Of a stretch of 41,504 bases of DNA, positions 17,911 through 26,997 are shown one piece after another. Position 1 is the stretch's first letter. Every line of letters begins with the position of its first letter. The notes under the pieces are model-generated. The model ran no database searches. It was not told the DNA's origin and worked only from the letters and a program-made list of their open reading frames with translations. The DNA lies in the NCBI GenBank assembly GCA_027064095.1, contig JAMOQI010000050.1, positions 1 to 41,504 on the forward strand, given 5' to 3'. The DNA is from Bacteroidales bacterium. Its GTDB lineage: Bacteria; Bacteroidota; Bacteroidia; Bacteroidales; UBA1556. Both the position numbers and the translations under genes were made by a program.

Positions 17911-17956
17911 CTTATTCATAAAAAAAGCAAAGCGAATTGTATGAATAATGCGGGTT
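17911..17956 (+). repeat. Palindromic repeat E1 with AACCCGCATTATTCA arm
   Basis: TTATTCATA (17912-17920) and TATGAATAA form a perfect 9-bp inverted repeat. The right arm extends as TATGAATAATGCGGGTT (17940-17956), whose reverse complement AACCCGCATTATTCATA matches the start of repeat A at 15 of 17 positions. The same right arm recurs at 24160-24174. Confidence 0.75.
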
Positions 17957-18047
17957 AAATTAATTCCTTCTTCCTCTGTTTGGTTTTTAATTAATATAAT
18001 AATTTGTAGATAATTATTTATAAATATCACATTATCAAATTATTTAC

Positions 18048-18055
18048 TATTTTTG
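18048..18055 (+). promoter_or_regulatory. -7 promoter box of the type A T9SS gene
   Basis: TATTTTTG, an exact TAnnTTTG match, ends 24 bases before the ATG at 18080. A TTG at 18053 that could be read as a start codon lies inside this box, which argues for the ATG. Confidence 0.5.
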
Positions 18056-18079
18056 GTCAATATTAATAATTGGAATAAT

Positions 18080-21000
18080 ATGCACATATTAAAATTAATA
18101 ATTGTAATAATATTGTTATCTGCAACATTTTGTAATCCGGCTTATTCGCAAGAATTTTTAGATAATCTACCAAAAGACAAAAAAATATCAGAACTTACTC
18201 TATACGACTATCGTCAGGCTTTTGACTCGTATTGGCAAGAGTATAATGTTGTAAATGGATATTACATCGATAAAACCGGAAAAAAACAAAAGGCAGCCTA
18301 TTGGAAGCAGTTCAACAGATGGTATTATGACATGGAAAAAAGAGTAAATATTGAAACAGGAGCTTTTCCAAACACTTCTGCTGCAGAACAATATAGTATA
18401 TGGCTTAAGAATAATCCTCAAAATAATAGTAATAATCAAGGTTTTACATCTGGCCCATTATATGCATCTTTATGGACCTCCGTTGGCCCAAATAGTAGTG
18501 GTGGAGGATATTCCGGAACCGGAAGATTAAATTGTGTTGCTTTCCATCCCGGTGATAATAATATTTTTTGGGTTGGTTCTCCTTCAGGAGGTCTTTGGGT
18601 AACAACAAATGGAGGTGCAAATTGGACTCCTCTTACCGATAATAACGCAGTACTTGGCGTTAGTGATATTGGAATACCCTCAGATTATGCTTCAACTTCA
18701 ACTATATATATTGCTACCGGAGATAGAGATGGCGGTTCTATGTGGTCATTAGGGGGAGGTCAAAGTAATGATAATAATAGTATTGGTGTGTTAAAATCAA
18801 CTGATGGTGGAAGTACTTGGTCAACTACAGGGCTAACTTATACTGTCTCTCAGAGAAAAATATTATCAAAGATATTAGTACATCCAAGTTCAACATCTAC
18901 CTTATATGTTGCAGGGACTGATGGAATTCTAAAATCTACTGATGGTGGAACTAATTGGACCAATATTTATAATAGTAAAGCTGTTTTTGATATTGAATTT
19001 AAACCCGGTGACCCAACAGTTTTATATGCTTCTACCAATGATTATAGTGGAACTCCTTTAATTCTAAAATCTACTAATAGTGGAAGTACTTGGTCTAGCT
19101 CCACAATATCTTTAAGTACAAACGAAAGAAGAATAGAATTAGCTGTTTCTTCTGCTAATAGTTCATACGTTTATGCTGTTGTAACAACTAGGAGTGGTGG
19201 ATTAAAAGGCATTTATAAATCTACAGATAGTGGTTCTACATTTTCGCAAACATATGATGGTACTGCAACTAACCATAATTTGCTAAGCAATTATACCGAT
19301 GGTAGTGGAGGAACATCAGGACAAGGAAATTATGATTTATCACTTGCTGTTTCTAATTCCAATATTGATGAAGTTTATGTTGCAGGAATAATTACCCATA
19401 AATCAACTGATGGAGGGAGTAGTTGGAATGCTGTAAACTGCTGGACGTCAAGTAGTACATATAATAAAAACTCATCACCGGTAGTTCATGCTGATCATCA
19501 TATGCTAAAGATTAGAAGCTCCGATGGTAGCCTTTTTGAAGTCAATGATGGTGGAATTTATAAAACTACTAATAGTGGAAGTTCGTGGACTCATTTAACA
19601 GGAGATTTAGTTATCAGTCAACTTTATAGACTTTCTGTTGCGCAAACAACTACAAATGAAGTGCTTGCAGGGCTTCAGGATAATGGTACAAAATTATATA
19701 GTAGCAGCTCATGGACAGATGTTAAAGGTGGAGATGGAATGGACTGCCAAATAGATCCTAATAATGTAAATACTCAATATGGTGCCTATGTTTATGGGCA
19801 AATTACGAGAACAACAAATCATTGGAGTTCAACAACAGATATTGAGCCATCTGCTGCAGGTAATGGATGGTGGATGACGCCATATGTTATTGACCCAAAT
19901 AATAACAATACTCTTTATGCAGGTTATGCAGATTTATATAAGACTACAGACCAAGGAAATAACTGGAGTAAGATTTCAAGTGTAAATACAACAAATATCT
20001 ACGGAACAGGAGATATCAGAGCTATTGCTATAGCTCCTTCCAACTCCAATTACATTTATATGTCTGACCCAAATACAATTTGGTCAACAACAAATGGAGG
20101 AAGTTCATGGACAGATATAACTGGTTCTTTGCCTGTTTCAACAAATTCTATTACATATATTGCAGTTAAATCCAATGACCCTAACACTGTTTGGGTTACC
20201 TTTGGTGGTTACGATTCTGACAGAATATATGAAAGTACAAATGGTGGAACTAGCTGGACAAACATCTCTACAGGTTTACCTAGCCTTCCAGTAATGTGTG
20301 TTATAGAGAATACTTTAAACTCAAGCAATACTGAACTTTATGTAGGAACTGATGTAGGAATATATCTTAAAACAGGTAGTAATAACTGGACAGGCTATAA
20401 TACCGGCTTACCTAATGTTGTGGTGAATGATCTAGACATTTATTATGACAGTTCAACACCGTCAAATTCCAGATTATATGCAGGAACATCAGGTCGTGGC
20501 GTATGGATGAGTCCTTTAAATTCAACAGGGTGTACAGCACCAACTACACAAGCTACTAATTTTTCCAGTTCAAATTTAGCAACTACTTCCATGGATATAT
20601 CATGGACACGCGGTAATGGTAATAAAGTAATTGTATTGGCTCATGAAAATGCGGTTGTTGATTCCGATCCTGTTTCAGGAACTTCTTATACTGCTAACGC
20701 TAGTTTTGGCACCGGAGATCAAATTGGAACAGGAAATTATGTTGTTTATGATGGTACAGGAACAAGTGTTTCTATTACTAACCTTACTTCAGGTGCCACT
20801 ATGAATTATGCTTTATATGAGTATAACACTGTTGACAATTGTTATTTGATACCAGCATTAACTGGAAGTGCAACAACTTTAGGACCACCTACTGTTACAA
20901 CTACTGCTGCCACATCAATATCATCATCGGGTGCTACAAGTGGAGGAAATGTCACTTCTATAAATGGTTCGAGTTTAACTCATAAGGGTGTTTGTTGGAG

Positions 21001-24000
21001 TATATCAGCAAATCCCACCATTGCTGATAACAAAACAGATGATATAACCTCAGGCACAGGAACGGGCAGTTATACAAGCTCGATAACAGGATTATCAGCA
21101 TCAACACAGTATCATGTTAGAGCTTATGCAACAAACTCAAGCGGAACATCTTACGGAAGTGATGAAACATTTACAACTGCTTGTGGTGTTATAACAACAT
21201 ATCCCTATACTCAAGATTTTGACTCATGGACAACTTCTTCACCGGCATACTCATGTACTGCTGATGGCTCGGTTAGTTTAAGCAATTGTTGGTCAAATGT
21301 AGCCGGTGACGACATTGATTGGGATATTTATAGTGGAGCTACAGGCTCAAGCGATACAGGTCCAACAACAGGAAATGGCGGCTCAGGTAATTATTTATAT
21401 ACTGAATCGTCTTCTTGTTATAATAGCACTGGATATATTATAACTACAAATTTTGATTTAACAGCTGTTACTAACCCACAATTAAGCTTTTATTATCATA
21501 TGTATGGTGCAGATATGGGAACTTTATCAGTTCAAATTTCTACTGATGGAGGATCTACATGGTCATCAGATATTTGGATTTTATCAGGAGATCAAGGAAA
21601 TTCGTGGCAACAAGCTATTATTTCTATTGGTGCATATTCAACATCTACAAATGCTGTAATAAGATTTAAGGCAATTACAGGCACTAATTATACTTCGGAT
21701 ATTGCTATTGATGATTTTAAAATAGAAACTGGACCTACATGTCCAAATCCGAGTTCTCAAACAGAAACAAGTATTACTTTGACTTCAGCTAAGTTGGAGT
21801 GGACAGAAAATGGAGGCACTTCTACTTGGGAAATTGAATATGGTCCCACAGGTTTTAGTCAAGGTTCAGGAACAACTATTTCTACCTCGTCAAATCCTTA
21901 TTCATTAACAGGACTCTCTGGTTCTACAGGTTACGATTGGTATGTTCGGTCAAATTGTGGTGGAGGAGATTATAGTTCGTGGGTAGGACCTTCGTCATTT
22001 GTGACTTCTTGTGGGGGAATAATCAGTGTTTTCCCATATTCAGAAAGTTTTGAAAGCAGTACTTGTTGGCAACAAACTGATGTTGCAGATACTGAAGGAG
22101 AATGGGGTATTAATACAGGAACTGTTCATCCTTCTGGTACAGCAGCTCAGGATGGAAGCAAATTAGCATACTTCAATAGCTATACTTCAAGTTTAGGTAG
22201 TCAAACCAGATTGCTTAGTCCTGATTTCGATATTTCTTCATTAAATAGTCCAATGTTATCATTCTGGCTATATCATGAAACAGGGTATAGCAGTAAGGAC
22301 GATCGTATTCAGCCTCAAATTTATAGCAGCAGTTCATGGTCGAATGTTGGCTCATCAGTATCAAGATATGATGGCACTACCGGATGGTCAAGATACACTG
22401 TTGATATATCGGCATATACCGATACTATTAAAGTTGGTTTTTTAGCAACAAGTGAATATGGTAATGATATTCATATTGATAATACTAAAGTATTTGATGC
22501 AGAGAAAAAGACCAATGGTAATATAACAAAATGTTCTCCTTATTTTGTAAGAGATGGAGGAACTGGGAATTTATATTTTTATGATGAATATACATTTTCA
22601 GTAGAAATATCAGGAGATTATGATATAACTGCAGACTGGACAACAGGGACTTCTTTTGATGGCTATCTGTATCTCTATAGCCCCAGCTTTGACCCTAATA
22701 GCCCTGCAACTAATCTTATAAATTCAAATGATGATTTTGGAACTAGTGATTACTCTAAAATAGCAAGTGAAGCTTTAACAGCTTCAACAAATTATATTGT
22801 AGTTGCAACAACAAAATCAGCCAACGATATAGGTAGTGGTTTTAGCATAAGTGTTAAAGGAAATTCTATTATCACAGCAAATTCAACAACAGATTATAAT
22901 GGTATTCCTGGTGGAGTGGCACATATTGTTCCTAGTACTGACGGAATAATAAGAACATCTGATTATGAGTGTGATGATAATAATGACTGGACACATTATT
23001 ATGATGATAATGGAACTACTTCAGATTATTCTGATGATAATATTTTACTTTCTGTTAAGAAGAACTCCAATACTTTTGGAATCACAAGTGTTACTTTAGC
23101 AGGAAGTTCGGGGGCCTCCGAGATATTAGAATCAGCAGCTCCCTATGTGAGCTCTTTTGGAGGTTGGTTTGTCTTTAATAGATATTGGGAGCTTAGTCCA
23201 ACTACACAACCTATTACTGATGTTAATGTAAGATATTATTATACTTCAACAGATTTTTCTGATTTGAATACAGCCTTATCAAATGATGGAAGAAGTACAA
23301 TCTCTAACCAAACTGATTTGTCATTCTTAAAAATTAATGACCTCACATCATCAGGTTACGATCCTAATCCTGTAAATGGACAATTAGGAATTCCTAAAGC
23401 CGAAACATATAATGCTGACGGAGCATGGATGTACGGTAATGGAGCAACAGCGGCCACCAATCGTTGGGCTTTGGGAAGCTATAATTCTAGTTATTACGCT
23501 GAATTTGTCGTTGCACATTTTAGCGGAGGAGGAGGTGGTGCTGCCGGAAACTCTAATGATGGTAGTTTGCCTGTAGAATTAATAAACTTTGTAGGTTATG
23601 CTTATGGTGATGTAAATATATTAGAGTGGAAAACGGCATCAGAATTAAATGCTGACTATTTTATAATAGAAAGAAAAAATACTGATGATGAAACTATTGA
23701 AAGTATTGGAAATATTAAAGCTTATGGAAATAGCAACACTATTAATAAATATTCATTAACCGATAGTAGGCCAATAGATGAAGCATATTATAGACTTATA
23801 AATATTGATTATGATGGAGCTAAGAAAGTGGGTAATTGGATATTGGTTAAGCGTAATACTGACAAATTAAAACTGCTAAATATATATCCTAATCCAACTA
23901 CAAATAATTTGAACTTAGAAATTAGTAATCCTTATAATTCTAATATAATAATTGAAATAAGAGATGTAGTTGGTAGGGTAATTAAGACTTTTGATTACAA

Positions 24001-24118
24001 GGCTGTACAAGGTCTTAATAAAATGGAATTGAAACTTTATGAACTCCAAGCCGGTACATATTATCTGTCGATTGATAATAATACAGAAAGAATAGTACAT
24101 ATTATTTTTAAGGAATAA
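18080..24118 (+). CDS. Giant secreted multidomain protein: Asp-box propeller, FN3/MAM-like modules, type A T9SS domain
   Basis: 2012 residues from the ATG at 18080. The N-terminus MHILKLIIVIILLSATFCNP plus AYSQ is a clear signal peptide. Residues from about 130 to 800 carry many Asp-box/BNR motifs (STDGGSTWS, TNGGANWTP, STNGGTSWTN), predicting one or more sortilin-like beta propellers. An FN3-like region around 850-1030 includes ATSISSSGATSGGNVTSING. Two jelly-roll MAM or anchor-J modules follow (DNA about 21200-21730 and 22030-22500), each ending in IDDFKI or HIDNTKVF, with an FN3 domain between them. A region with YDITADWTTGTSFDGYLYLY comes next. The last ~80 residues (LLNIYPNPTTNNLNLEIS to the end) are a class A T9SS sorting domain with the KVGNW and IYPNPT signatures before it. 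Known for the family: secretion and anchoring via the T9SS. The enzyme activity or ligand is unknown; no catalytic motif is evident. Repeats E1 and E2 flank the gene. Confidence 0.9.
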   Translation: MHILKLIIVIILLSATFCNPAYSQEFLDNLPKDKKISELTLYDYRQAFDSYWQEYNVVNGYYIDKTGKKQKAAYWKQFNRWYYDMEKRVNIETGAFPNTSAAEQYSIWLKNNPQNNSNNQGFTSGPLYASLWTSVGPNSSGGGYSGTGRLNCVAFHPGDNNIFWVGSPSGGLWVTTNGGANWTPLTDNNAVLGVSDIGIPSDYASTSTIYIATGDRDGGSMWSLGGGQSNDNNSIGVLKSTDGGSTWSTTGLTYTVSQRKILSKILVHPSSTSTLYVAGTDGILKSTDGGTNWTNIYNSKAVFDIEFKPGDPTVLYASTNDYSGTPLILKSTNSGSTWSSSTISLSTNERRIELAVSSANSSYVYAVVTTRSGGLKGIYKSTDSGSTFSQTYDGTATNHNLLSNYTDGSGGTSGQGNYDLSLAVSNSNIDEVYVAGIITHKSTDGGSSWNAVNCWTSSSTYNKNSSPVVHADHHMLKIRSSDGSLFEVNDGGIYKTTNSGSSWTHLTGDLVISQLYRLSVAQTTTNEVLAGLQDNGTKLYSSSSWTDVKGGDGMDCQIDPNNVNTQYGAYVYGQITRTTNHWSSTTDIEPSAAGNGWWMTPYVIDPNNNNTLYAGYADLYKTTDQGNNWSKISSVNTTNIYGTGDIRAIAIAPSNSNYIYMSDPNTIWSTTNGGSSWTDITGSLPVSTNSITYIAVKSNDPNTVWVTFGGYDSDRIYESTNGGTSWTNISTGLPSLPVMCVIENTLNSSNTELYVGTDVGIYLKTGSNNWTGYNTGLPNVVVNDLDIYYDSSTPSNSRLYAGTSGRGVWMSPLNSTGCTAPTTQATNFSSSNLATTSMDISWTRGNGNKVIVLAHENAVVDSDPVSGTSYTANASFGTGDQIGTGNYVVYDGTGTSVSITNLTSGATMNYALYEYNTVDNCYLIPALTGSATTLGPPTVTTTAATSISSSGATSGGNVTSINGSSLTHKGVCWSISANPTIADNKTDDITSGTGTGSYTSSITGLSASTQYHVRAYATNSSGTSYGSDETFTTACGVITTYPYTQDFDSWTTSSPAYSCTADGSVSLSNCWSNVAGDDIDWDIYSGATGSSDTGPTTGNGGSGNYLYTESSSCYNSTGYIITTNFDLTAVTNPQLSFYYHMYGADMGTLSVQISTDGGSTWSSDIWILSGDQGNSWQQAIISIGAYSTSTNAVIRFKAITGTNYTSDIAIDDFKIETGPTCPNPSSQTETSITLTSAKLEWTENGGTSTWEIEYGPTGFSQGSGTTISTSSNPYSLTGLSGSTGYDWYVRSNCGGGDYSSWVGPSSFVTSCGGIISVFPYSESFESSTCWQQTDVADTEGEWGINTGTVHPSGTAAQDGSKLAYFNSYTSSLGSQTRLLSPDFDISSLNSPMLSFWLYHETGYSSKDDRIQPQIYSSSSWSNVGSSVSRYDGTTGWSRYTVDISAYTDTIKVGFLATSEYGNDIHIDNTKVFDAEKKTNGNITKCSPYFVRDGGTGNLYFYDEYTFSVEISGDYDITADWTTGTSFDGYLYLYSPSFDPNSPATNLINSNDDFGTSDYSKIASEALTASTNYIVVATTKSANDIGSGFSISVKGNSIITANSTTDYNGIPGGVAHIVPSTDGIIRTSDYECDDNNDWTHYYDDNGTTSDYSDDNILLSVKKNSNTFGITSVTLAGSSGASEILESAAPYVSSFGGWFVFNRYWELSPTTQPITDVNVRYYYTSTDFSDLNTALSNDGRSTISNQTDLSFLKINDLTSSGYDPNPVNGQLGIPKAETYNADGAWMYGNGATAATNRWALGSYNSSYYAEFVVAHFSGGGGGAAGNSNDGSLPVELINFVGYAYGDVNILEWKTASELNADYFIIERKNTDDETIESIGNIKAYGNSNTINKYSLTDSRPIDEAYYRLINIDYDGAKKVGNWILVKRNTDKLKLLNIYPNPTTNNLNLEISNPYNSNIIIEIRDVVGRVIKTFDYKAVQGLNKMELKLYELQAGTYYLSIDNNTERIVHIIFKE

Positions 24119-24122
24119 TTCT

Positions 24123-24174
24123 AACCCTATTTATTCATAAAATTCTACTCGCTTTTATTTGAATAATGCGGGTT
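24123..24174 (+). repeat. Palindromic repeat E2 just after the type A T9SS gene
   Basis: AACCCTATTTATTCA (24123-24137) and TGAATAATGCGGGTT (24160-24174) are inverted arms that pair at 12 of 15 positions around a 22-base loop. It begins 4 bases after the stop codon at 24118. The right arm and the inner TTCATAAAA are shared with E1 in the same orientation. No T-run follows, so it is not a typical terminator. Confidence 0.75.
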
Positions 24175-24190
24175 ATCACTATTAATTTCC

Positions 24191-24198
24191 TACCTTTG
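24191..24198 (+). promoter_or_regulatory. -7 promoter box of the hydrolase-rsmG-rarA operon
   Basis: TACCTTTG, an exact TAnnTTTG match, ends only 5 bases before the ATG at 24204. Transcription would start at or next to the A of the ATG, so the mRNA is predicted to be leaderless or nearly so. Confidence 0.6.
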
Positions 24199-24203
24199 CA
24201 GCC

Positions 24204-24977
24204 ATGATTACAACTGTATTAGGTAAAAATATTCACTATCAAATTATTGATAGTAAGCTTATTGGAGAAGGTAAACCCTTATTGGTTTTCCTTCACGAAG
24301 GTTTGGGGAGTATTCCACAGTGGAAAGATTTTCCTCGCAAGCTAAGTGATAAATTGCAACTGCCTGCTTTAGTTTATGAACGAATTGGATATGGTCAATC
24401 TGACTATTGGCTTGGAAATATTAGTGATAAATTTCTACATTTCGAAGCTTTAATAATGCTACCGGAATTGTTACAAAGCCTGAGAATTGACAACAAAATA
24501 ATTATTTTTGGCCATAGTGATGGTGGAACCATTGGTCTAATTCAATGTTCTCAACCAATGCCTCAGTTATTGGGAGCTATAATTGAAGCACCACATGTTA
24601 TCTTTGAACAACATTCCATTAATGGTATAGCAAAAGCTAGAACTATGCTCAATAAAAAAGAGCTAATTCGTGTTATGGACAGATACCATAATGAAAGAGC
24701 TGCTAAGCTTATAGATGATTGGACTTCGTACTGGTTGAATGCCGACCCTAAAGTTTGGGAAGTCGGTGATGAGTTAAAGAAAATCAATATACCTTTGTTA
24801 CTTATCCAGGGTGATAATGATGAATTTGGCACTTATAAGCAAATCGATATTATTGCTAATGAAGTTAATAGTAATATTGTAGAAATAGCAAAATTACTTG
24901 ATTGTGGTCATATTCCACATCTTCAGCAAATGGATAAAGTACTTGAGTTAACTGATGATTTTATTAAGAATTTATAA
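24204..24977 (+). CDS. Alpha/beta hydrolase
   Basis: 257 residues, the typical single-domain alpha/beta hydrolase size. The oxyanion-hole region is LHEGLGSIPQW (30-40). The nucleophile elbow is FGHSDGG with Ser105, the acid is Asp204 or Asp206 in LIQGDNDEFG, and the catalytic His is His236 in CGHIPHL. The catalytic triad is therefore complete. The substrate is not evident; the family includes esterases, lyases and C-C hydrolases. It lacks a signal peptide and is presumably cytoplasmic. It is the first gene of an operon with rsmG (7-base gap) and rarA, which gives no clear hint of its role. Confidence 0.9.
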   Translation: MITTVLGKNIHYQIIDSKLIGEGKPLLVFLHEGLGSIPQWKDFPRKLSDKLQLPALVYERIGYGQSDYWLGNISDKFLHFEALIMLPELLQSLRIDNKIIIFGHSDGGTIGLIQCSQPMPQLLGAIIEAPHVIFEQHSINGIAKARTMLNKKELIRVMDRYHNERAAKLIDDWTSYWLNADPKVWEVGDELKKINIPLLLIQGDNDEFGTYKQIDIIANEVNSNIVEIAKLLDCGHIPHLQQMDKVLELTDDFIKNL

Positions 24978-24984
24978 TTAGTAT

Positions 24985-25608
24985 ATGGAATTAATAGATA
25001 AATATTTTCCTGATATTTCAAATAAGCAAAAGAAACTTTTTGATAAGCTTCCTTTACTTTATGAAGAATGGAATTCTCAAATAAATGTTATCTCTCGCAA
25101 GGATATGGAATTCTTTGTAGAACGTCATTTGCTCCACTCACTTGCAATTGCCAAAGTGATAAACTTTAAGAACGGCACCGAAATATTGGATATTGGTACT
25201 GGCGGTGGATTCCCCGGCATCCCATTGGCAATTTTATTTCCTCAATGCGATTTTCATCTTGTTGATAGTATTGGAAAAAAAATTAAAGTTGTAGATGACG
25301 TTGCAAAAAGACTAAATCTTAAAAACGTAAATGTTGAGAATATTCGTGCAGAGAAATTAAATAACAGCTACGATTTTATAGTAAGTAGAGCCGTTACTAA
25401 TCTACCAAAGTTTATTGGTTGGACTAGAAATATGATTAAAAAGAAAAAAGGTTTTAATGATTTACCAAATGGAATTTTATATTTAAAAGGAGGTGATTTC
25501 CAGTCTGAACTTGATGAAATTAAAAAGAAACCAAGAATCTTTCCTATTTCTAATTATTATGATGAGGAATTTTTTAATACAAAAGTTGTTGTTCATTTAA
25601 AAGGGTAA
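24985..25608 (+). CDS. rsmG: 16S rRNA (guanine-527 N7) methyltransferase RsmG
   Basis: 207 residues, normal for RsmG (GidB). The SAM-binding motif EILDIGTGGGFPGIPLAI spans about 66-83, preceded by the family signature NVISRKDMEFFVERHLLHSL. Further signatures are FHLVDSIGKKIKVV (motif II) and FIVSRAVTNLPKF (motif IV). Known role: methylates G527 of 16S rRNA with SAM; loss gives low-level streptomycin resistance in other bacteria. It starts 7 bases after the hydrolase and is followed 6 bases later by rarA. Confidence 0.96.
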   Translation: MELIDKYFPDISNKQKKLFDKLPLLYEEWNSQINVISRKDMEFFVERHLLHSLAIAKVINFKNGTEILDIGTGGGFPGIPLAILFPQCDFHLVDSIGKKIKVVDDVAKRLNLKNVNVENIRAEKLNNSYDFIVSRAVTNLPKFIGWTRNMIKKKKGFNDLPNGILYLKGGDFQSELDEIKKKPRIFPISNYYDEEFFNTKVVVHLKG

Positions 25609-25614
25609 AATATA

Positions 25615-26886
25615 ATGCCAAAACCATTAGCTGAGTCTCTGCGACCACGAAATTTAGATGATTATTTGGGCCAACAGCATATTGTGGGCAAAGGAGCAAT
25701 TTTGCGGCTTGCAATAGAGAGTGGGAATATACCTTCTATGATATTATGGGGACCTCCTGGTGTTGGGAAAACTACTTTAGCAAATATTATTGCAGAAAAA
25801 ATGGATATGAATTTTTTTGCACTAAGTGCAATTAATTCAGGTGTCAAGGAAGTAAGACAGGTTATAAATCAAGCTAAAATGTCTTTAGGACAAGCAATTC
25901 TTTTTATTGATGAAATTCATAGATTTAGCAAATCACAACAAGATTCACTTCTTGGTGCTGTGGAACAAGGAACTGTGAGACTGATAGGAGCTACAACGGA
26001 AAATCCATCCTTTGAAATTATTTCACCATTACTTTCGCGTTGCCAGGTATATATTTTACATCATTTAGGAGAGAAAGACCTTGAAAAACTAGTAAGCACA
26101 GCTGCAAATGCTATGTCAGAGCGTATAGGCAGAAAGGTAATTGTAAAAGAAAGGGAAGCTCTTTTTAGAATTTCCGGCGGTGATGCACGTAAAATAATCA
26201 ATGCCATTGAATTAGTAAGTAATAACTTAATGACTCAATTTTCCGGTGATATTATTATTAATGATGATAAAGTAAAATCCATAATTCAACAAAACCTTGC
26301 AATATATGATAAATCCGGAGACCAGCACTATGATATTATATCTGCCTTTATAAAATCTATAAGAGGCAGCGATCCAAATGCTGCTGTTTATTACCTTGCC
26401 AGAATGATAGAAGGAGGTGAAGATCCAAAGTTTATAGCAAGGAGGTTGCTAATCCTATCATCTGAAGATATTGGAATTGCTAATCCTAATGCACTATTGC
26501 TTGCTAATACATGCTATGATGCAGTAAGCAAAATTGGCTGGCCGGAATCTAGAATAATACTTTCGCAAACAGTTATCTATCTTGCCAATTCTGTCAAAAG
26601 TAATTCGGCTTATATGGCTATTAATAATGCTCAAGAGCTAGTTGCTAAAACAGGAAATCTATCAGTTCCTCTTTCTCTACGTAATGCAAAATCTAAGCTT
26701 ATGAAGGAATTTGGATATGGTAACAACTACCAATATGCACATTCTTACGAAGGAAGTTTTATTGATACCGAATTTCTACCGGAGGAAATTAGCGGTACAA
26801 AACTATATTATCCGGGAAATAACCCCGCTGAGAATAGAATATCCGAGGAGATAAAAGCAAAATGGAGAGATAAGTATGGTTATTAG
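25615..26886 (+). CDS. rarA: Replication-associated recombination protein RarA (MgsA)
   Basis: 423 residues, full length. The N-terminus MPKPLAESLRPRNLDDYLGQ is typical. Walker A is GPPGVGKT (46-53), Walker B is ILFIDEIHRF at about 96-105, sensor 1 lies in GATTENPSFE and an arginine-finger region in SPLLSRCQVY. The C-terminal MgsA/WRNIP1 domain contains IRGSDPNAAVYYLARMIEGG and SSEDIGIANPNAL. Known role: AAA+ ATPase acting at stalled replication forks. It ends the hydrolase-rsmG-rarA operon. The last codons, including the stop TAG, lie inside repeat copy B, so the exact C-terminus (DKYGY) may have been altered by the insertion. Confidence 0.96.
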   Translation: MPKPLAESLRPRNLDDYLGQQHIVGKGAILRLAIESGNIPSMILWGPPGVGKTTLANIIAEKMDMNFFALSAINSGVKEVRQVINQAKMSLGQAILFIDEIHRFSKSQQDSLLGAVEQGTVRLIGATTENPSFEIISPLLSRCQVYILHHLGEKDLEKLVSTAANAMSERIGRKVIVKEREALFRISGGDARKIINAIELVSNNLMTQFSGDIIINDDKVKSIIQQNLAIYDKSGDQHYDIISAFIKSIRGSDPNAAVYYLARMIEGGEDPKFIARRLLILSSEDIGIANPNALLLANTCYDAVSKIGWPESRIILSQTVIYLANSVKSNSAYMAINNAQELVAKTGNLSVPLSLRNAKSKLMKEFGYGNNYQYAHSYEGSFIDTEFLPEEISGTKLYYPGNNPAENRISEEIKAKWRDKYGY

Positions 26887-26926
26887 TATTACTTAATCAT
26901 CAGGATTATTTGTAATAATCCGGATT
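26880..26926 (-). repeat. Dispersed intergenic repeat, copy B, overlapping the rarA stop codon
   Basis: The reverse complement matches copy A from CCGGATTATT through CTGATGATTAAGT to ACTAATAA, with one base deleted in the hairpin loop. The hairpin GGATTATT-TGT-AATAATCC (26903-26921) is a perfect 8-bp stem here. The distal end of the repeat contains the rarA stop codon TAG (26884-26886). Confidence 0.85.
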
Positions 26927-26964
26927 AAAATTAAAGACTTTATGTAATGTATAATTTATATATT

Positions 26965-26972
26965 TACCTTTG
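26965..26972 (+). promoter_or_regulatory. -7 promoter box of the mscS-family gene
   Basis: TACCTTTG, an exact TAnnTTTG match, ends 25 bases before the ATG at 26998. Confidence 0.5.
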
Positions 26973-26997
26973 TGCTCAACTAATATATTATCATTAA

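Larger units (their letters stand above)
17683..18079. other. Repeat-rich intergenic region before the type A T9SS gene
   Basis: 397 bases with no supported gene. It contains one copy of the 52-bp dispersed repeat (17761-17812), a palindromic element (17911-17956), a degenerate stretch between them and the -7 box of the downstream gene. A 22-codon minus-strand open frame ending at about 17812 is too short to call. Confidence 0.6.

Noticed and set aside
18053-18079. TTG start nine codons upstream of the type A T9SS gene's ATG
   Set aside because: The TTG lies inside the predicted -7 promoter box, and the ATG at 18080 begins a clean signal peptide.
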